47,622 nt of DNA from JAMCYG01 sp027365565 (lineage in GTDB: Archaea; Micrarchaeota; Micrarchaeia; Micrarchaeales; Micrarchaeaceae), in the NCBI GenBank assembly GCA_027365565.1, contig DAHXMI010000012.1, positions 1 to 47,622 on the forward strand. The letters are read 5' to 3'. How positions within the stretch are numbered: the stretch's first letter is position 1; every line of letters begins with the position of its first letter. The translations under genes and the position numbers were made by a program. The notes under the pieces are model-generated. The model made no database searches. It was not told the origin of the DNA and worked only from the letters and a program-made list of their open reading frames with translations. Positions 22,036 through 29,476 of this stretch are shown piece after piece.

Positions 22036-22178
22036 AGAAAGCACTGTTGAATTGCGCGGCCAGTGGGGTCGCGAGAAACTAATGCAAGCAATATATATTT
22101 ATTGCCTCCCATTTTTAATTCTATTCTGTTTCTGGTCATAAGACATAGGAACAGCACATAGAGTATAAAGTGATAAAC

Positions 22179-22892
22179 ATGTCTTTCAACGATAAGGACT
22201 TTCTGGAGATAGAGTACGATGCACGTGACAAGGATAGCGACAGGCTCATATCCACCACTTCGGAGCAGCATGCCAAGGATGCGGACGCCTACAATAAGGA
22301 TGTAAGGTACGGTCCCGCGCTTGTCATACTCGGCACGCACAGCATAATAAAGGGCCTTGACCGCGAGTTGCGAGGCATGGAGCTGAACTCGGCGAAGAAG
22401 TTCACCTTCGGGCCCGAAGACGCGTTCGGGACAAGGCAGGAGGACCTTGTCAGGGTCATGCCCCTCTCGGAATTCAGGGCGAGGAACATAAACCCGTACC
22501 CGGGCATGCACGTCGACCTCGAGGACGCGCACGCCATAGTAAAGAGCGTCAACTCCGGCAGGGTTGTCGTCGACTTAAACCATGAATTCGCGGGCCACAG
22601 CATAGAGTACGAGGTAAAGGTGCTGCGCAGGCTCGACAAGACAGAGGACAAGATAGCGGCCCTTGGGAAGACATACGCGGCTGAACCTACCGGAGTGAGC
22701 ATATCCAACGGAACTGCGACTCTGGAGTACGGGGCGAAGGTGAGCAAGAATATCGACTACTTCATCGGCAGGGCAAACGTGATTGCTGCTTCGTTCTCGT
22801 ACATAGACGGGATAAGCAAGGTCAACGTGAAGGAGGAGTATGAGAAGGCAGCCGAGAAGGACAATGGGAAGGAAAACGCGGGTGTAGATTGA
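22179..22892 (+). CDS. FKBP-type peptidyl-prolyl isomerase, SlyD-like
   Basis: 237 aa. FKBP elements: FLEIEYDARDKDSDRLISTT, YGPALVILGTHSIIKGLDRELRGM (in part) and KKFTFGPEDAFGTRQEDLV. The insert-in-flap chaperone domain carries MPLSEFRARNINPYPGMHV, and the flap closes with VVDLNHEFAGHSIEYEVKVL. This is the archaeal long-type SlyD/FKBP, a folding catalyst with an extra C-terminal domain of about 80 aa. Start ATG 22179 has GTGAT with a 4-nt spacer; GTG 22170 is part of that site. It diverges from the anchored orphan. Confidence 0.93.
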   Translation: MSFNDKDFLEIEYDARDKDSDRLISTTSEQHAKDADAYNKDVRYGPALVILGTHSIIKGLDRELRGMELNSAKKFTFGPEDAFGTRQEDLVRVMPLSEFRARNINPYPGMHVDLEDAHAIVKSVNSGRVVVDLNHEFAGHSIEYEVKVLRRLDKTEDKIAALGKTYAAEPTGVSISNGTATLEYGAKVSKNIDYFIGRANVIAASFSYIDGISKVNVKEEYEKAAEKDNGKENAGVD

Positions 22893-22917
22893 CGGCCCGC
22901 ACATGGGCACATACACT

Positions 22918-22927
22918 CTTTATATTT
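22918..22927 (+). promoter_or_regulatory. TATA box of the first LamG pilin gene
   Basis: CTTTATATTT lies about 28 nt upstream of ATG 22952. The spacing predicts a leaderless transcript, probably covering both tandem pilin genes. Confidence 0.55.
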
Positions 22928-22951
22928 TCTTCCTATATTATCTCGACCTGC

Positions 22952-23839
22952 ATGGATTGCAATGAAAAAGTAGAGGTGCAGAAGGCCCAGTCGGCTATGG
23001 AGTACCTGATGACGTACGGCTGGGCGATACTTGTCATTGCAGTAGTGCTAGGGGTTCTGTTTCAGCTCGGCGTTTTCAACAGCAGTAATCTTGGACCCAG
23101 GGCGCAGCCAGGCTCATGCCATGTCTACAGGCCTGACGGCACCGGGACAACCAACTACATCAGTCTCGAAGGTGCCTGCAACGGCGAACTGCCGCAGTAT
23201 GCGGCCACAGGGCAGGGGCAGATCACCATAAGCAAGGAATTTCTGCAGAATAACTCATTTACTATACTGGCGTGGGTATACTGGCCACCAGGCACGAATC
23301 TAGGTAGTTTTGACCATGGGTATGCCTGGTCTGGCCCTTCCACCCAGGATGAGGGGTTTGGGATATTTGAACGCAGTGACCACTGGTATCTGAACTTTTA
23401 TGGCGACGATCTCCAATGCAACGGCGGCCCGGTTGCAGGTAAGTGGTACATGTTCGGTGCGAGTTGGAATAACGCCACAAAAAATCAGACCATCTGGGTA
23501 AATGGGGCACTGAACTGCACTAGAACAAGCTCTGGCTCTTTAGTTACCGGCGAGCCGCTATACCTATTAAGCGCCACAGGCACCTGGGACGGCACCGCAG
23601 CATTAGGTGGCGGGTACGTATCAAACGTGCAGCTGTACAACACCCCGCTGGCTTACAATAGCATAAGGGCCCTTTACCTTGAAGGGATCGGCGGCGCGCC
23701 AGAAAACCTGCAGAACCTCGTGGGCTGGTGGCCCCTTAACGGGAACGCGCAGGACTACTCGGGAAACATTAAGAACGGGCAGATAAGCGGAAGCGTCACG
23801 TTCACCAGCCAGTGGATGAACGGGTATACTGCGCCGTGA
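22952..23839 (+). CDS. Type IV pilin-like protein with a LamG-type adhesin domain (copy 1)
   Basis: 295 aa. Class III signal: VEVQKAQSAMEYLMTYGWAI followed by a hydrophobic helix; cleavage by a prepilin peptidase is expected near KAQ/S. Next comes the family block NLGPRAQPGSCHVYRPDGTG with CNGELPQYA. The variable central part folds as a concanavalin/LamG-like sandwich (FTILAWVYWPPG, WYMFGASWNNATKNQTIWVN, YVSNVQLYNTPL). The conserved end is LQNLVGWWPLNGNAQDYSGN. LamG domains bind sugars or surfaces. The start is ATG 22952, not the upstream ATG 22889, because of the TATA spacing. Copy 2 begins 4 nt after its stop. Confidence 0.85.
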   Translation: MDCNEKVEVQKAQSAMEYLMTYGWAILVIAVVLGVLFQLGVFNSSNLGPRAQPGSCHVYRPDGTGTTNYISLEGACNGELPQYAATGQGQITISKEFLQNNSFTILAWVYWPPGTNLGSFDHGYAWSGPSTQDEGFGIFERSDHWYLNFYGDDLQCNGGPVAGKWYMFGASWNNATKNQTIWVNGALNCTRTSSGSLVTGEPLYLLSATGTWDGTAALGGGYVSNVQLYNTPLAYNSIRALYLEGIGGAPENLQNLVGWWPLNGNAQDYSGNIKNGQISGSVTFTSQWMNGYTAP

Positions 23840-23843
23840 TAGT

Positions 23844-24740
23844 ATGAAACTGCAATCGGCGATGGAGTACCTGATGACGTACGGATGGGCGATACTGATC
23901 ATCGCGGTCGTCCTCGGGGCCCTGTTCGAACTGGGTATCTTCAACGGCTCTAACCTCGGGCCGCGGGCACAGCCCGGATCGTGCCACGTATTCCGGCCAG
24001 GAGGGCCAGGCACCAACGCGAACCTGAACCTCGCAGGTGTTTGCAACGGAGAGCTGCCGCAGTACGTGGCGCAGTTCAATGGAGGTCCAGCCATACTCAT
24101 ATCACCTGTTTCAGAGAATAATGGTTTCCCTGATGGTTATACGATGACCGCATGGGTTAATTATGCAAGCCCTGTTACTGTGTGTGGCTATGCTCTTGGA
24201 ATGGAAGATAGTAGCAGCCAGCCACGAGGCGGCTTGGTGCTGTCTTGCAATAGCGAACCTCAGCCATACGGCGAGACCATAAATCAGACAGGGTACGATG
24301 TGGGGGCTCCTCCGGCGACTAAGTCTACGCTATTATTCGGACAGTGGTACTTCATCGCTGTAGATTGGAACGCCTCCGCACAGAGCATTTCGTTTTATCT
24401 CAACGGTCAGATTGTTGGGTCTCCAGCTACAGATCCTATACTTCCCACGACAATGGTGATGAAGAATACACCCTATTATGTGATAGGAGGACAGGATACC
24501 GGCGGTGGATACAATGGTTATGAAGCGAATGCACAGATGTATAATGCTGCACTGTCGTCAAATGATATAAATGCACTGTATCAGGAAGGTATAGGTGGCG
24601 CACCAATAGCGCTGCAGAACCTCGTAGGGTGGTGGCCCCTTAACGGGAACGCGCAGGACTACAGCGGCAACAATAACAACGGTGAGGCTACCAACGTAAT
24701 CTTCACGGGCCAATGGGCAAGCGGATATAACCCGCCTTGA
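23844..24740 (+). CDS. Type IV pilin-like protein with a LamG-type adhesin domain (copy 2)
   Basis: 298 aa. It starts directly with KLQSAMEYLMTYGWAILIIA and a very short leader, then NLGPRAQPGSCHVFRPGGPG and CNGELPQYVAQFNG. The central LamG-like region (YTMTAWVNYAS, WYFIAVDWNASAQSISFYLN, YEANAQMYNAALSSNDINAL) shares only the fold with copies 1 and 3. The end LQNLVGWWPLNGNAQDYSG plus NNNNGEATNVIFTGQW is almost identical to copy 3 at DNA level. Start ATG 23844 has GTGAT with a 3-nt spacer, overlapping the end of copy 1. Confidence 0.85.
   Translation: MKLQSAMEYLMTYGWAILIIAVVLGALFELGIFNGSNLGPRAQPGSCHVFRPGGPGTNANLNLAGVCNGELPQYVAQFNGGPAILISPVSENNGFPDGYTMTAWVNYASPVTVCGYALGMEDSSSQPRGGLVLSCNSEPQPYGETINQTGYDVGAPPATKSTLLFGQWYFIAVDWNASAQSISFYLNGQIVGSPATDPILPTTMVMKNTPYYVIGGQDTGGGYNGYEANAQMYNAALSSNDINALYQEGIGGAPIALQNLVGWWPLNGNAQDYSGNNNNGEATNVIFTGQWASGYNPP
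23856..23916 (+). repeat. Conserved 5' block of LamG pilin copy 2
   Basis: 61 bp coding for SAMEYLMTYGWAILIIAVVL; identical to 33699-33759 except at 23885 (A versus C). Silent positions agree as well, which suggests recent exchange. Confidence 0.85.
24630..24707 (+). repeat. Conserved 3' block of LamG pilin copy 2
   Basis: 78 bp identical to 34461-34538, coding for GWWPLNGNAQDYSG-type end sequence. The DNA between the 5' and 3' blocks of the two genes is unrelated. Confidence 0.9.
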
Positions 24741-24749
24741 GAAGGAGGA

Positions 24750-24944
24750 TCATTCCTTTATGTTGAGAGCGAATACGCTGTTGACCTTCAGGCTCAGCTT
24801 CTTCGCGATGTATGATTTCTCAGGATTGAAGAGTATTATGTATCCGTTCCACTTGTTCGTCAGATCGGTCGAGCCGCACAGCGGGCAGACATCCCCGTGG
24901 CTTATTACCATCCTGCATGCCTTGCATGCCTTCTCTTCTGGCAT
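24750..24944 (-). CDS. spt4: Transcription elongation factor Spt4 (RpoE'')
   Basis: 64 aa. The archaeal Spt4 zinc ribbon is complete: KACKACRMV with CPLCGSTDLT, then WNGYIILFNPEKSYIAKKL and the C-terminal VNSVFALNI. Spt4 binds Spt5 NGN and makes RNA polymerase processive. GGTGAG lies 4 nt before ATG 24944. It follows rpo7 as in most archaea. Confidence 0.95.
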   Translation of the reverse strand: MPEEKACKACRMVISHGDVCPLCGSTDLTNKWNGYIILFNPEKSYIAKKLSLKVNSVFALNIKE

Positions 24945-24956
24945 TCATCTCACCTG

Positions 24957-25553
24957 TTATGTTCTCCTCTGGCCCCTCCTTGAGCCAGATCCCTTCCTGA
25001 CCATGCGCTGCTTCGGCGCAGGCATGCCTATCCACTCGACCTTGCCGAGCCCCTCGGGCTTCATCGTAAGCGCTATCTTCGAGTCCTTTATCGAATTCTT
25101 CATGCTCACCGTCGAGACCTTCGCATATACGAGATCGCCCTTCTTCAGCGACCTGCTGCCCTGCTTCGAGACAAACGCAGGTATCTTTCTGTTGAGCGAT
25201 ATGTACTCGCCAGCTATCTGCGAGACGTGGACCAGCCCCTCCATCGGGCCTATGCGCACAAAAGCGCCGAAGTCCACAAGGTCGGTTACCTTGCCCTCGA
25301 CGATCTCGTCGACCTGGGGCATGTATGTCAGTGCGTCGAACTCCACATCATGGTGCGTGGCCGGATCGCCTGGCAGTATGGTTCCGTCGCTTATGTTCCT
25401 CACATTGAATACTACAACTATGACCCCGAAATCCTTGTCTATCTTGCCCTCGTACTTGCTTCTCAGTATCTTGACCGCGACATCCTCTATGTTCTGGTCG
25501 AAATATTCCGGACTCATCTTGAACGTGTCCTTTATGGTGTGCACCATGTACAT
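24957..25553 (-). CDS. rpo7: RNA polymerase subunit Rpo7 (RpoE')
   Basis: 198 aa. N-terminal RNP-like tip domain (HTIKDTFKMSPEYFDQ), then an S1/OB RNA-binding domain (VDEIVEGKVTDLVDFGAFVRIG, GLVHVSQIAGEYI). With Rpo4 it forms the stalk of archaeal RNA polymerase. A basic tail of about 25 aa (KQRMVRKGSGSRRGQRR) extends past the usual end. GTGATA with a 3-nt spacer precedes ATG 25553. Operon: PIN - rpo7 - spt4. Confidence 0.96.
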   Translation of the reverse strand: MYMVHTIKDTFKMSPEYFDQNIEDVAVKILRSKYEGKIDKDFGVIVVVFNVRNISDGTILPGDPATHHDVEFDALTYMPQVDEIVEGKVTDLVDFGAFVRIGPMEGLVHVSQIAGEYISLNRKIPAFVSKQGSRSLKKGDLVYAKVSTVSMKNSIKDSKIALTMKPEGLGKVEWIGMPAPKQRMVRKGSGSRRGQRRT

Positions 25554-25589
25554 ATTATCACTTCGTGTTCCTGTTCGAGTCTTTCCCTT

Positions 25590-25961
25590 TTATCTCAGGA
25601 ATCCGTCCCTCGAAACCTTGAAAACGGTCTTGCCGTTTTGCCTAAGCTTTCGTGCAAGTTGATCGTCATTCGTGACGACGGCGCGAACGCCGGGAGAAGA
25701 TGCCTTCCTAGAAATCCAGCTATCAACATTGCCAGATACATTATCTACATTAACCTTTTTATACCCTAACATCTCCAACGACAGCCTTGCGGACGCGCCC
25801 TTCTTGCCTGCATTCGAGGATATGCCGCGCAGCTCGCGGAACACCCCCCTCGATACCAGTATGCGGCAGTTTGGGAACTTCTCCTCGACTGCCTTAAACG
25901 CGTCTTTCCTGTTGGCCGCGGCAAAGAGGATTGAGCTCGTGTCGAGTATTATGTAGTGCAA
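25590..25961 (-). CDS. FCF1-like PIN-domain protein
   Basis: 123 aa. PIN nuclease fold with acidic residues at LDTSSILFAA (Asp7), GVFRELRGI (Glu about 43) and VTNDDQLARKL (Asp about 99-100). This is the short archaeal group related to Fcf1/Utp24, a nuclease of small-subunit rRNA maturation; it is commonly beside rpo7. The start is TTG 25961 (HYIILDTSS), supported by GGTGCC with a 3-nt spacer. Confidence 0.88.
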   Translation of the reverse strand: MHYIILDTSSILFAAANRKDAFKAVEEKFPNCRILVSRGVFRELRGISSNAGKKGASARLSLEMLGYKKVNVDNVSGNVDSWISRKASSPGVRAVVTNDDQLARKLRQNGKTVFKVSRDGFLR

Positions 25962-25984
25962 GCGGGCACCGTTTCAAAAGGGGA

Positions 25985-26356
25985 TCATTCTTCGGCTTCG
26001 GCCCTGCTCAGCCGGCTCTCGAGCACCTGCTTCAGTATTATGGCGCTGTTGTGGGAGGTGTCAGCAGTCGCGTAAAGCAGGGTTATAGTGTCGTTCTGCC
26101 TTGCTATCCCTATCAGCTTGTCTAAGGCAGGGTTACCATCGAGCTCCTTTATGTACCTCTTCTGGAACTCGACCCATTTCTTCGGGTCATGGGAGAACCA
26201 CTTTCTCAGTTCAGTGCTCGGGGCGACGTCCTTGAGCCATAGATCGACCTTGGAGCCGTCATGCCGGACACCCCTTGGCCAGAGCCTGTCAATGAGTATT
26301 CTCATGCCGTCTATTACGTCGTATTTTTCGTAGACGCGCTTGATTTTTACTTCCAT
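25985..26356 (-). CDS. DUF488-family protein
   Basis: 123 aa. Family landmarks: RILIDRLWPRGV (about 20), DLWLKDVAPSTELRKWFSHDP and the C-terminal TLLYATADTSHNSAIILKQ. DUF488 is widespread and uncharacterised, sometimes linked to nucleic-acid or haem-related names without proof. Start ATG 26356; the AT-rich stretch just upstream (TTATATAATTG) suggests a leaderless mRNA. Transcribed away from sepF. Confidence 0.9.
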   Translation of the reverse strand: MEVKIKRVYEKYDVIDGMRILIDRLWPRGVRHDGSKVDLWLKDVAPSTELRKWFSHDPKKWVEFQKRYIKELDGNPALDKLIGIARQNDTITLLYATADTSHNSAIILKQVLESRLSRAEAEE

Positions 26357-26513
26357 TTCAATTATATAATGGCAGAAACCATTTTTAATCTTTCATTTGC
26401 AGCGAGACGGTTGACGCCGATGGGCGAACTTGATTCTATTTCATTTTTCAAGGAAAGTATTAAAAACTAATAATGCATATTTGGTAACAGCTAACGGCGA
26501 CATAGGTGAAATG

Positions 26514-26906
26514 ATGGGTATTTTCGACAGACTAGGCAAGTCTCTCGGTACAGGCAAGGATCTCGATATAGAGGAATATATGGGCTCCGCCGAGATGGAA
26601 GACGTTGACGTGATGAACGAACCTGCAGACTTCTACGTGAAGCCGATAAACCTGCAGCAGGAATCAGACCTCCAGATCATAGAGGAGGAGCTCAACAAGA
26701 AGAACATAATACTGCTCAACATAGCCGACATAGTTAAGAGGCAGCAGACCCTCAAAGCGATAATAGACAAGCTGAAAGAGCACCTCGGCAAGATAAATGG
26801 AGACATAGCCAGGATAGACCAGGACAAGATACTTATAACTCCTGCAAGGGTCAAGATAATCAAGAGCAGGAAGCCGTCAGCCTCGTCCCAGTCAAGGCCG
26901 ATCTGA
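26514..26906 (+). CDS. sepF: Archaeal SepF, FtsZ membrane anchor
   Basis: 130 aa. An amphipathic N-terminal helix (MGIFDRLGKSLG) acts as membrane-targeting sequence; an acidic linker (DLDIEEYMG...) follows and then the SepF core: FYVKPINL, LNKKNIILLNIADIVKR and GKINGDIARIDQDKILITPA. Archaeal SepF links FtsZ1/FtsZ2 rings to the membrane in species without FtsA. Both ftsZ genes are 3-5 kb downstream. AGGTGAA places the start at ATG 26514 (or the adjacent ATG 26511). It converges with the TrmJ-like gene, 12 nt apart. Confidence 0.93.
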   Translation: MGIFDRLGKSLGTGKDLDIEEYMGSAEMEDVDVMNEPADFYVKPINLQQESDLQIIEEELNKKNIILLNIADIVKRQQTLKAIIDKLKEHLGKINGDIARIDQDKILITPARVKIIKSRKPSASSQSRPI

Positions 26907-26918
26907 TCCTTAATTATT

Positions 26919-27653
26919 TTATTTTCGGTAGACCTTCTTCTTTTTGTTTGGTTTTCTACTGCTGTGGGGAGCCGGGCTGCGGTCAGCAAGCCCCACTGAA
27001 AGGGCTTTCAGCTCCTTTCTCGTCGGAACTGACCGCTCCAGCACGTGCCTGAATCCGGATACGACCGCCTTCTTGTCCCTTATGTGCCCCTTTCCGGCAA
27101 CAACCTCGCCGAATATGTTCACGGCCGCGTCTATGTCGCGATGGGTGGCCATCGCCCTGTCTATTACCGCGCCTCTGCCTTCCTCCCTTATCCTGGATAT
27201 CTCGTATAGGACTATTGACAGCGCATGGGATATGTTGAGTATTGGATACTCAGGATTCGCCTCTATGCTTATCGTCGCGTCGCACATCTTGAGCTCTTCC
27301 CTGCTCAGGCCGGTCCCTTCACGCCCGAGCACAACCGCTACCTTTTTAGCGGTGCGAAGCTGCCTGGAAAACTTATCAAGGAACTCGCCCATCCCGTAGA
27401 CGTTGTAGAACGATGCGTTGGTCTTGTGCCATATGCCAGTAGTGCCTATGCACAGCATGCCTTTAGCGGCATCCGCCATGCTGCTGTAGATCTTTGCCTT
27501 CTCTATCAGCTCGTGCGCGTGCTTCGAGTACTGCAGCGCCCGCTTGCCGTTGTACTTGCATTTCGGGCTGACGAGGCGGAGGTCGTCCACCCAGAAATTC
27601 TTCGCCGTCCTGGCTATGTGACCCAGGTTTATCTGGTATTCCGGTTCCACCAC
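26919..27653 (-). CDS. SPOUT/TrmJ-type RNA 2'-O-methyltransferase
   Basis: 244 aa as drawn from GTG 27653. SPOUT motifs: motif 1 EPEYQINLGHIARTAKNFW, motif 2 VAVVLGREGTGLSREEL and motif 3 YPILNISHALSIVLYEI (deep trefoil knot). Relatives methylate the 2'-OH of tRNA position 32. A basic tail (RKPNKKKKVYRK) may bind RNA. The first beta-strand (KTVVIVVEPEY) is partly encoded upstream of GTG 27653, and no ATG, GTG or TTG lies between it and the in-frame TGA at 27687-27689. A GGTGAT site is at 27678-27683. The true start is therefore uncertain; ATT 27656 is one option. Confidence 0.88.
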   Translation of the reverse strand: MVEPEYQINLGHIARTAKNFWVDDLRLVSPKCKYNGKRALQYSKHAHELIEKAKIYSSMADAAKGMLCIGTTGIWHKTNASFYNVYGMGEFLDKFSRQLRTAKKVAVVLGREGTGLSREELKMCDATISIEANPEYPILNISHALSIVLYEISRIREEGRGAVIDRAMATHRDIDAAVNIFGEVVAGKGHIRDKKAVVSGFRHVLERSVPTRKELKALSVGLADRSPAPHSSRKPNKKKKVYRK

Positions 27654-27692
27654 AATAACGACGGTCTTCGACGCAGTATCACCGTATCAGAT

Positions 27693-28352
27693 TCAGAAGA
27701 AAAGTGCAACTATCGTAAGGAAGTTCACGAGCCCGTGCGCAAGCACGGTCGAGTAGAGCGATCCGGTCTTCTTGAACGCGTACCCCGCAATGAGGCCGAA
27801 CACCAGCGCAGCCACGAACTCAGATATTGAGGCGTAGCCTGAGTGAAGTATGGCGAACAGCAGCGCGGCAGGTATTATGCCGATCCTGGGGACTAGGAAT
27901 CCCCTGAACAGAGTCTCCTCAGTGAACGGCACTATGAGGAACGAGAATATGTAGAAGTATATCGGCATGCCGGCAAGCACCTTCGAGACGTTAGTCGGAA
28001 GGCTCATATGGGTTAGATATGAGAATGCACCGATGCCGAACTCCAAAGCAAGCATTGCGGCGAACAGGAGTATGCCAACCAGTATGAACCTGCCGCGGAT
28101 CTTGTCCTTCGAAAGGCCTAGCTGCGAGACTATGCTACCGATGGTATTGCCCTTCGCCAGCATGTACGAGAATACCGATAGGAAGAACGCGATCTCCAGG
28201 CATATGGTCGAAAATGTGTTCGCGCTTGTAAGGCTCATCATGCCTGCTGCGTACATGTAATAAGTGGCAAACAGCGCTATGACTGATATTGCCATTGAGG
28301 CGTAGAACAAGTACCTTACCGCCGGCCTCTCCTTTTTGGCGGCTTTCTTCAC
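27693..28352 (-). CDS. CPBP-family intramembrane glutamic protease (CAAX/Abi type)
   Basis: 219 aa from GTG 28352. About six membrane helices. CPBP motifs: EETLFRG (double Glu, about 144), FAILHSGYASISEF and the final HGLVNF. Members process prenylated or other membrane peptides; the archaeal substrate is unknown. The frame is open upstream to the S27ae stop and encodes a very basic stretch (RRNTARKAGRAKRTRSRRG), so the real start may be further upstream, for example CTG 28427 after GGTGTG. Operon with eS31 upstream and the TrmJ-like gene downstream. Confidence 0.85.
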   Translation of the reverse strand: MKKAAKKERPAVRYLFYASMAISVIALFATYYMYAAGMMSLTSANTFSTICLEIAFFLSVFSYMLAKGNTIGSIVSQLGLSKDKIRGRFILVGILLFAAMLALEFGIGAFSYLTHMSLPTNVSKVLAGMPIYFYIFSFLIVPFTEETLFRGFLVPRIGIIPAALLFAILHSGYASISEFVAALVFGLIAGYAFKKTGSLYSTVLAHGLVNFLTIVALFF

Positions 28353-28438
28353 CGCGGACCCGCGCCTTGAGCGGGTGCGCTTGGCCCTGCCTGCTTTGCG
28401 TGCTGTATTCCTGCGCGACGCTGCCAGCCTAACACACC

Positions 28439-28582
28439 TTACTCATGCTTGAACTCAGTGTAACCGCACTTTCCGCAGCTGACCCTGTTCTTGTGGTCAG
28501 CCATCCTGCTTCCGCACTTCGGGCACATCTTGCCCGGCTTGTACTCGTCGATTTTTTTCTCCTTCTCTTTCTTGTCGGCCAT
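28439..28582 (-). CDS. rps27ae: Small ribosomal subunit protein eS31 (S27ae)
   Basis: 47 aa from ATG 28582: MADKKEKEKKIDEYKPGKMC, then PKCGSRMADHKNRVSCGKCG and YTEFKHE. The zinc ribbon CPKCG...CGKCGYTE is complete. The archaeal protein lacks the ubiquitin fusion of eukaryotes. It sits at the 30S beak/decoding side. It follows eS24 by 21 nt as in other archaea. Confidence 0.95.
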   Translation of the reverse strand: MADKKEKEKKIDEYKPGKMCPKCGSRMADHKNRVSCGKCGYTEFKHE

Positions 28583-28603
28583 GTAAACGCACTTCTTATA
28601 TTA

Positions 28604-28924
28604 TCATTCTGCTTTGCCCACTTCGGCGCTCCCGTCCGCTTTCTTGCCAAGGGACTTCTCCATTCTCTTAATCGAGTACCCCGGTTCGGCCGACATGGCC
28701 TCCTTGCTCTCGTATGAGTGGGCTGTGCCTCCGCACTCCTTCATCCCGAATTCCTGCTTCAGGTTCGTTATGATGGTGCTGTCCGGCAGCAGGCTGAGCT
28801 TCTTGCACAGCTCCCTGTGCACATCCGCCTTCGATGGCGTGGACTCGAACCCCGTTATCGTGAATGATATCTCCTTCCTGTGCAGGAGCTTGTTCTCGTT
28901 CTGGCTTATTACCTTTATATCCAT
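28604..28924 (-). CDS. rps24e: Small ribosomal subunit protein eS24
   Basis: 106 aa. Archaeal eS24 motifs: DIKVISQNENKLLHRKEI, STPSKADVHRELCKKL, GMKECGGTAHSYESKEAM. The C-terminal tail is charged. GTGAT with a 4-nt spacer precedes ATG 28924; an upstream start at 28933 would run into the site. Operon: aIF5A - eS24 - eS31 - CPBP - TrmJ-like. Confidence 0.96.
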   Translation of the reverse strand: MDIKVISQNENKLLHRKEISFTITGFESTPSKADVHRELCKKLSLLPDSTIITNLKQEFGMKECGGTAHSYESKEAMSAEPGYSIKRMEKSLGKKADGSAEVGKAE

Positions 28925-28945
28925 GTATATCACTGCCTTACATCT

Positions 28946-29338
28946 TCATGTCTTGTAGAATGCCTTCTTTCCCATCGTCTCCATCACTTCCACTTCTGAA
29001 CCGGGCTGGAGCTTGTCCCTTATCTCCTCGTCAATCGGCAGCTCGAACACCTCGTACGACTCCATGTCCATGAGCTGCACGTTGTTTCCGGTTATCGAGA
29101 CTACCTGTACCTTCTTCTTGTTTATGACTGGTGCATCCGCAGAAGCGTCGCTCGGCTTTATCAGCGTCTTCTTGCTCCCGGTGAATATGTTAAGAGCCGT
29201 GACTCTCATCTTGGCCGCACCGTGCTTTCCAGGAGCGCTCGTCTCGATCTCGACCACCCTGCAGGGCTCGTCGTCTATCAGGACATAGCCTCCTCTCTTC
29301 AGCTCCTTCATCGAAATGTGTCTCCTCTCGCCTTCCAT
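28946..29338 (-). CDS. Translation factor aIF5A
   Basis: 130 aa. The SH3-like domain has the hypusine/deoxyhypusine loop SAPGKHGAAK (modified Lys at residue 38), followed by an OB domain (VQVVSITGNNVQLMDMESYE). The factor relieves stalled ribosomes at Pro-rich and other slow motifs. Start ATG 29338; the TATA-like CTATATATAC at 29391-29400 lies about 55 nt upstream. It heads the ribosomal-protein operon that follows. Confidence 0.96.
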   Translation of the reverse strand: MEGERRHISMKELKRGGYVLIDDEPCRVVEIETSAPGKHGAAKMRVTALNIFTGSKKTLIKPSDASADAPVINKKKVQVVSITGNNVQLMDMESYEVFELPIDEEIRDKLQPGSEVEVMETMGKKAFYKT

Positions 29339-29476
29339 AAAAAAACCATTCTGACTTTAGAATAGGACATGAGTTATTAGCTCGGAAAGTATATATAGCT
29401 TGACGGTAAGAACTCGCTCCTGCTCGCACATTAACAAAAATAACATGAAAAATATAAAAATAGGAAAAGGTAGGGC

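Noticed and set aside
26098..27099. Plus-strand ORFs opposite DUF488 and the TrmJ-like gene
   Set aside because: Shadows of well-recognised genes on the other strand, apart from sepF.
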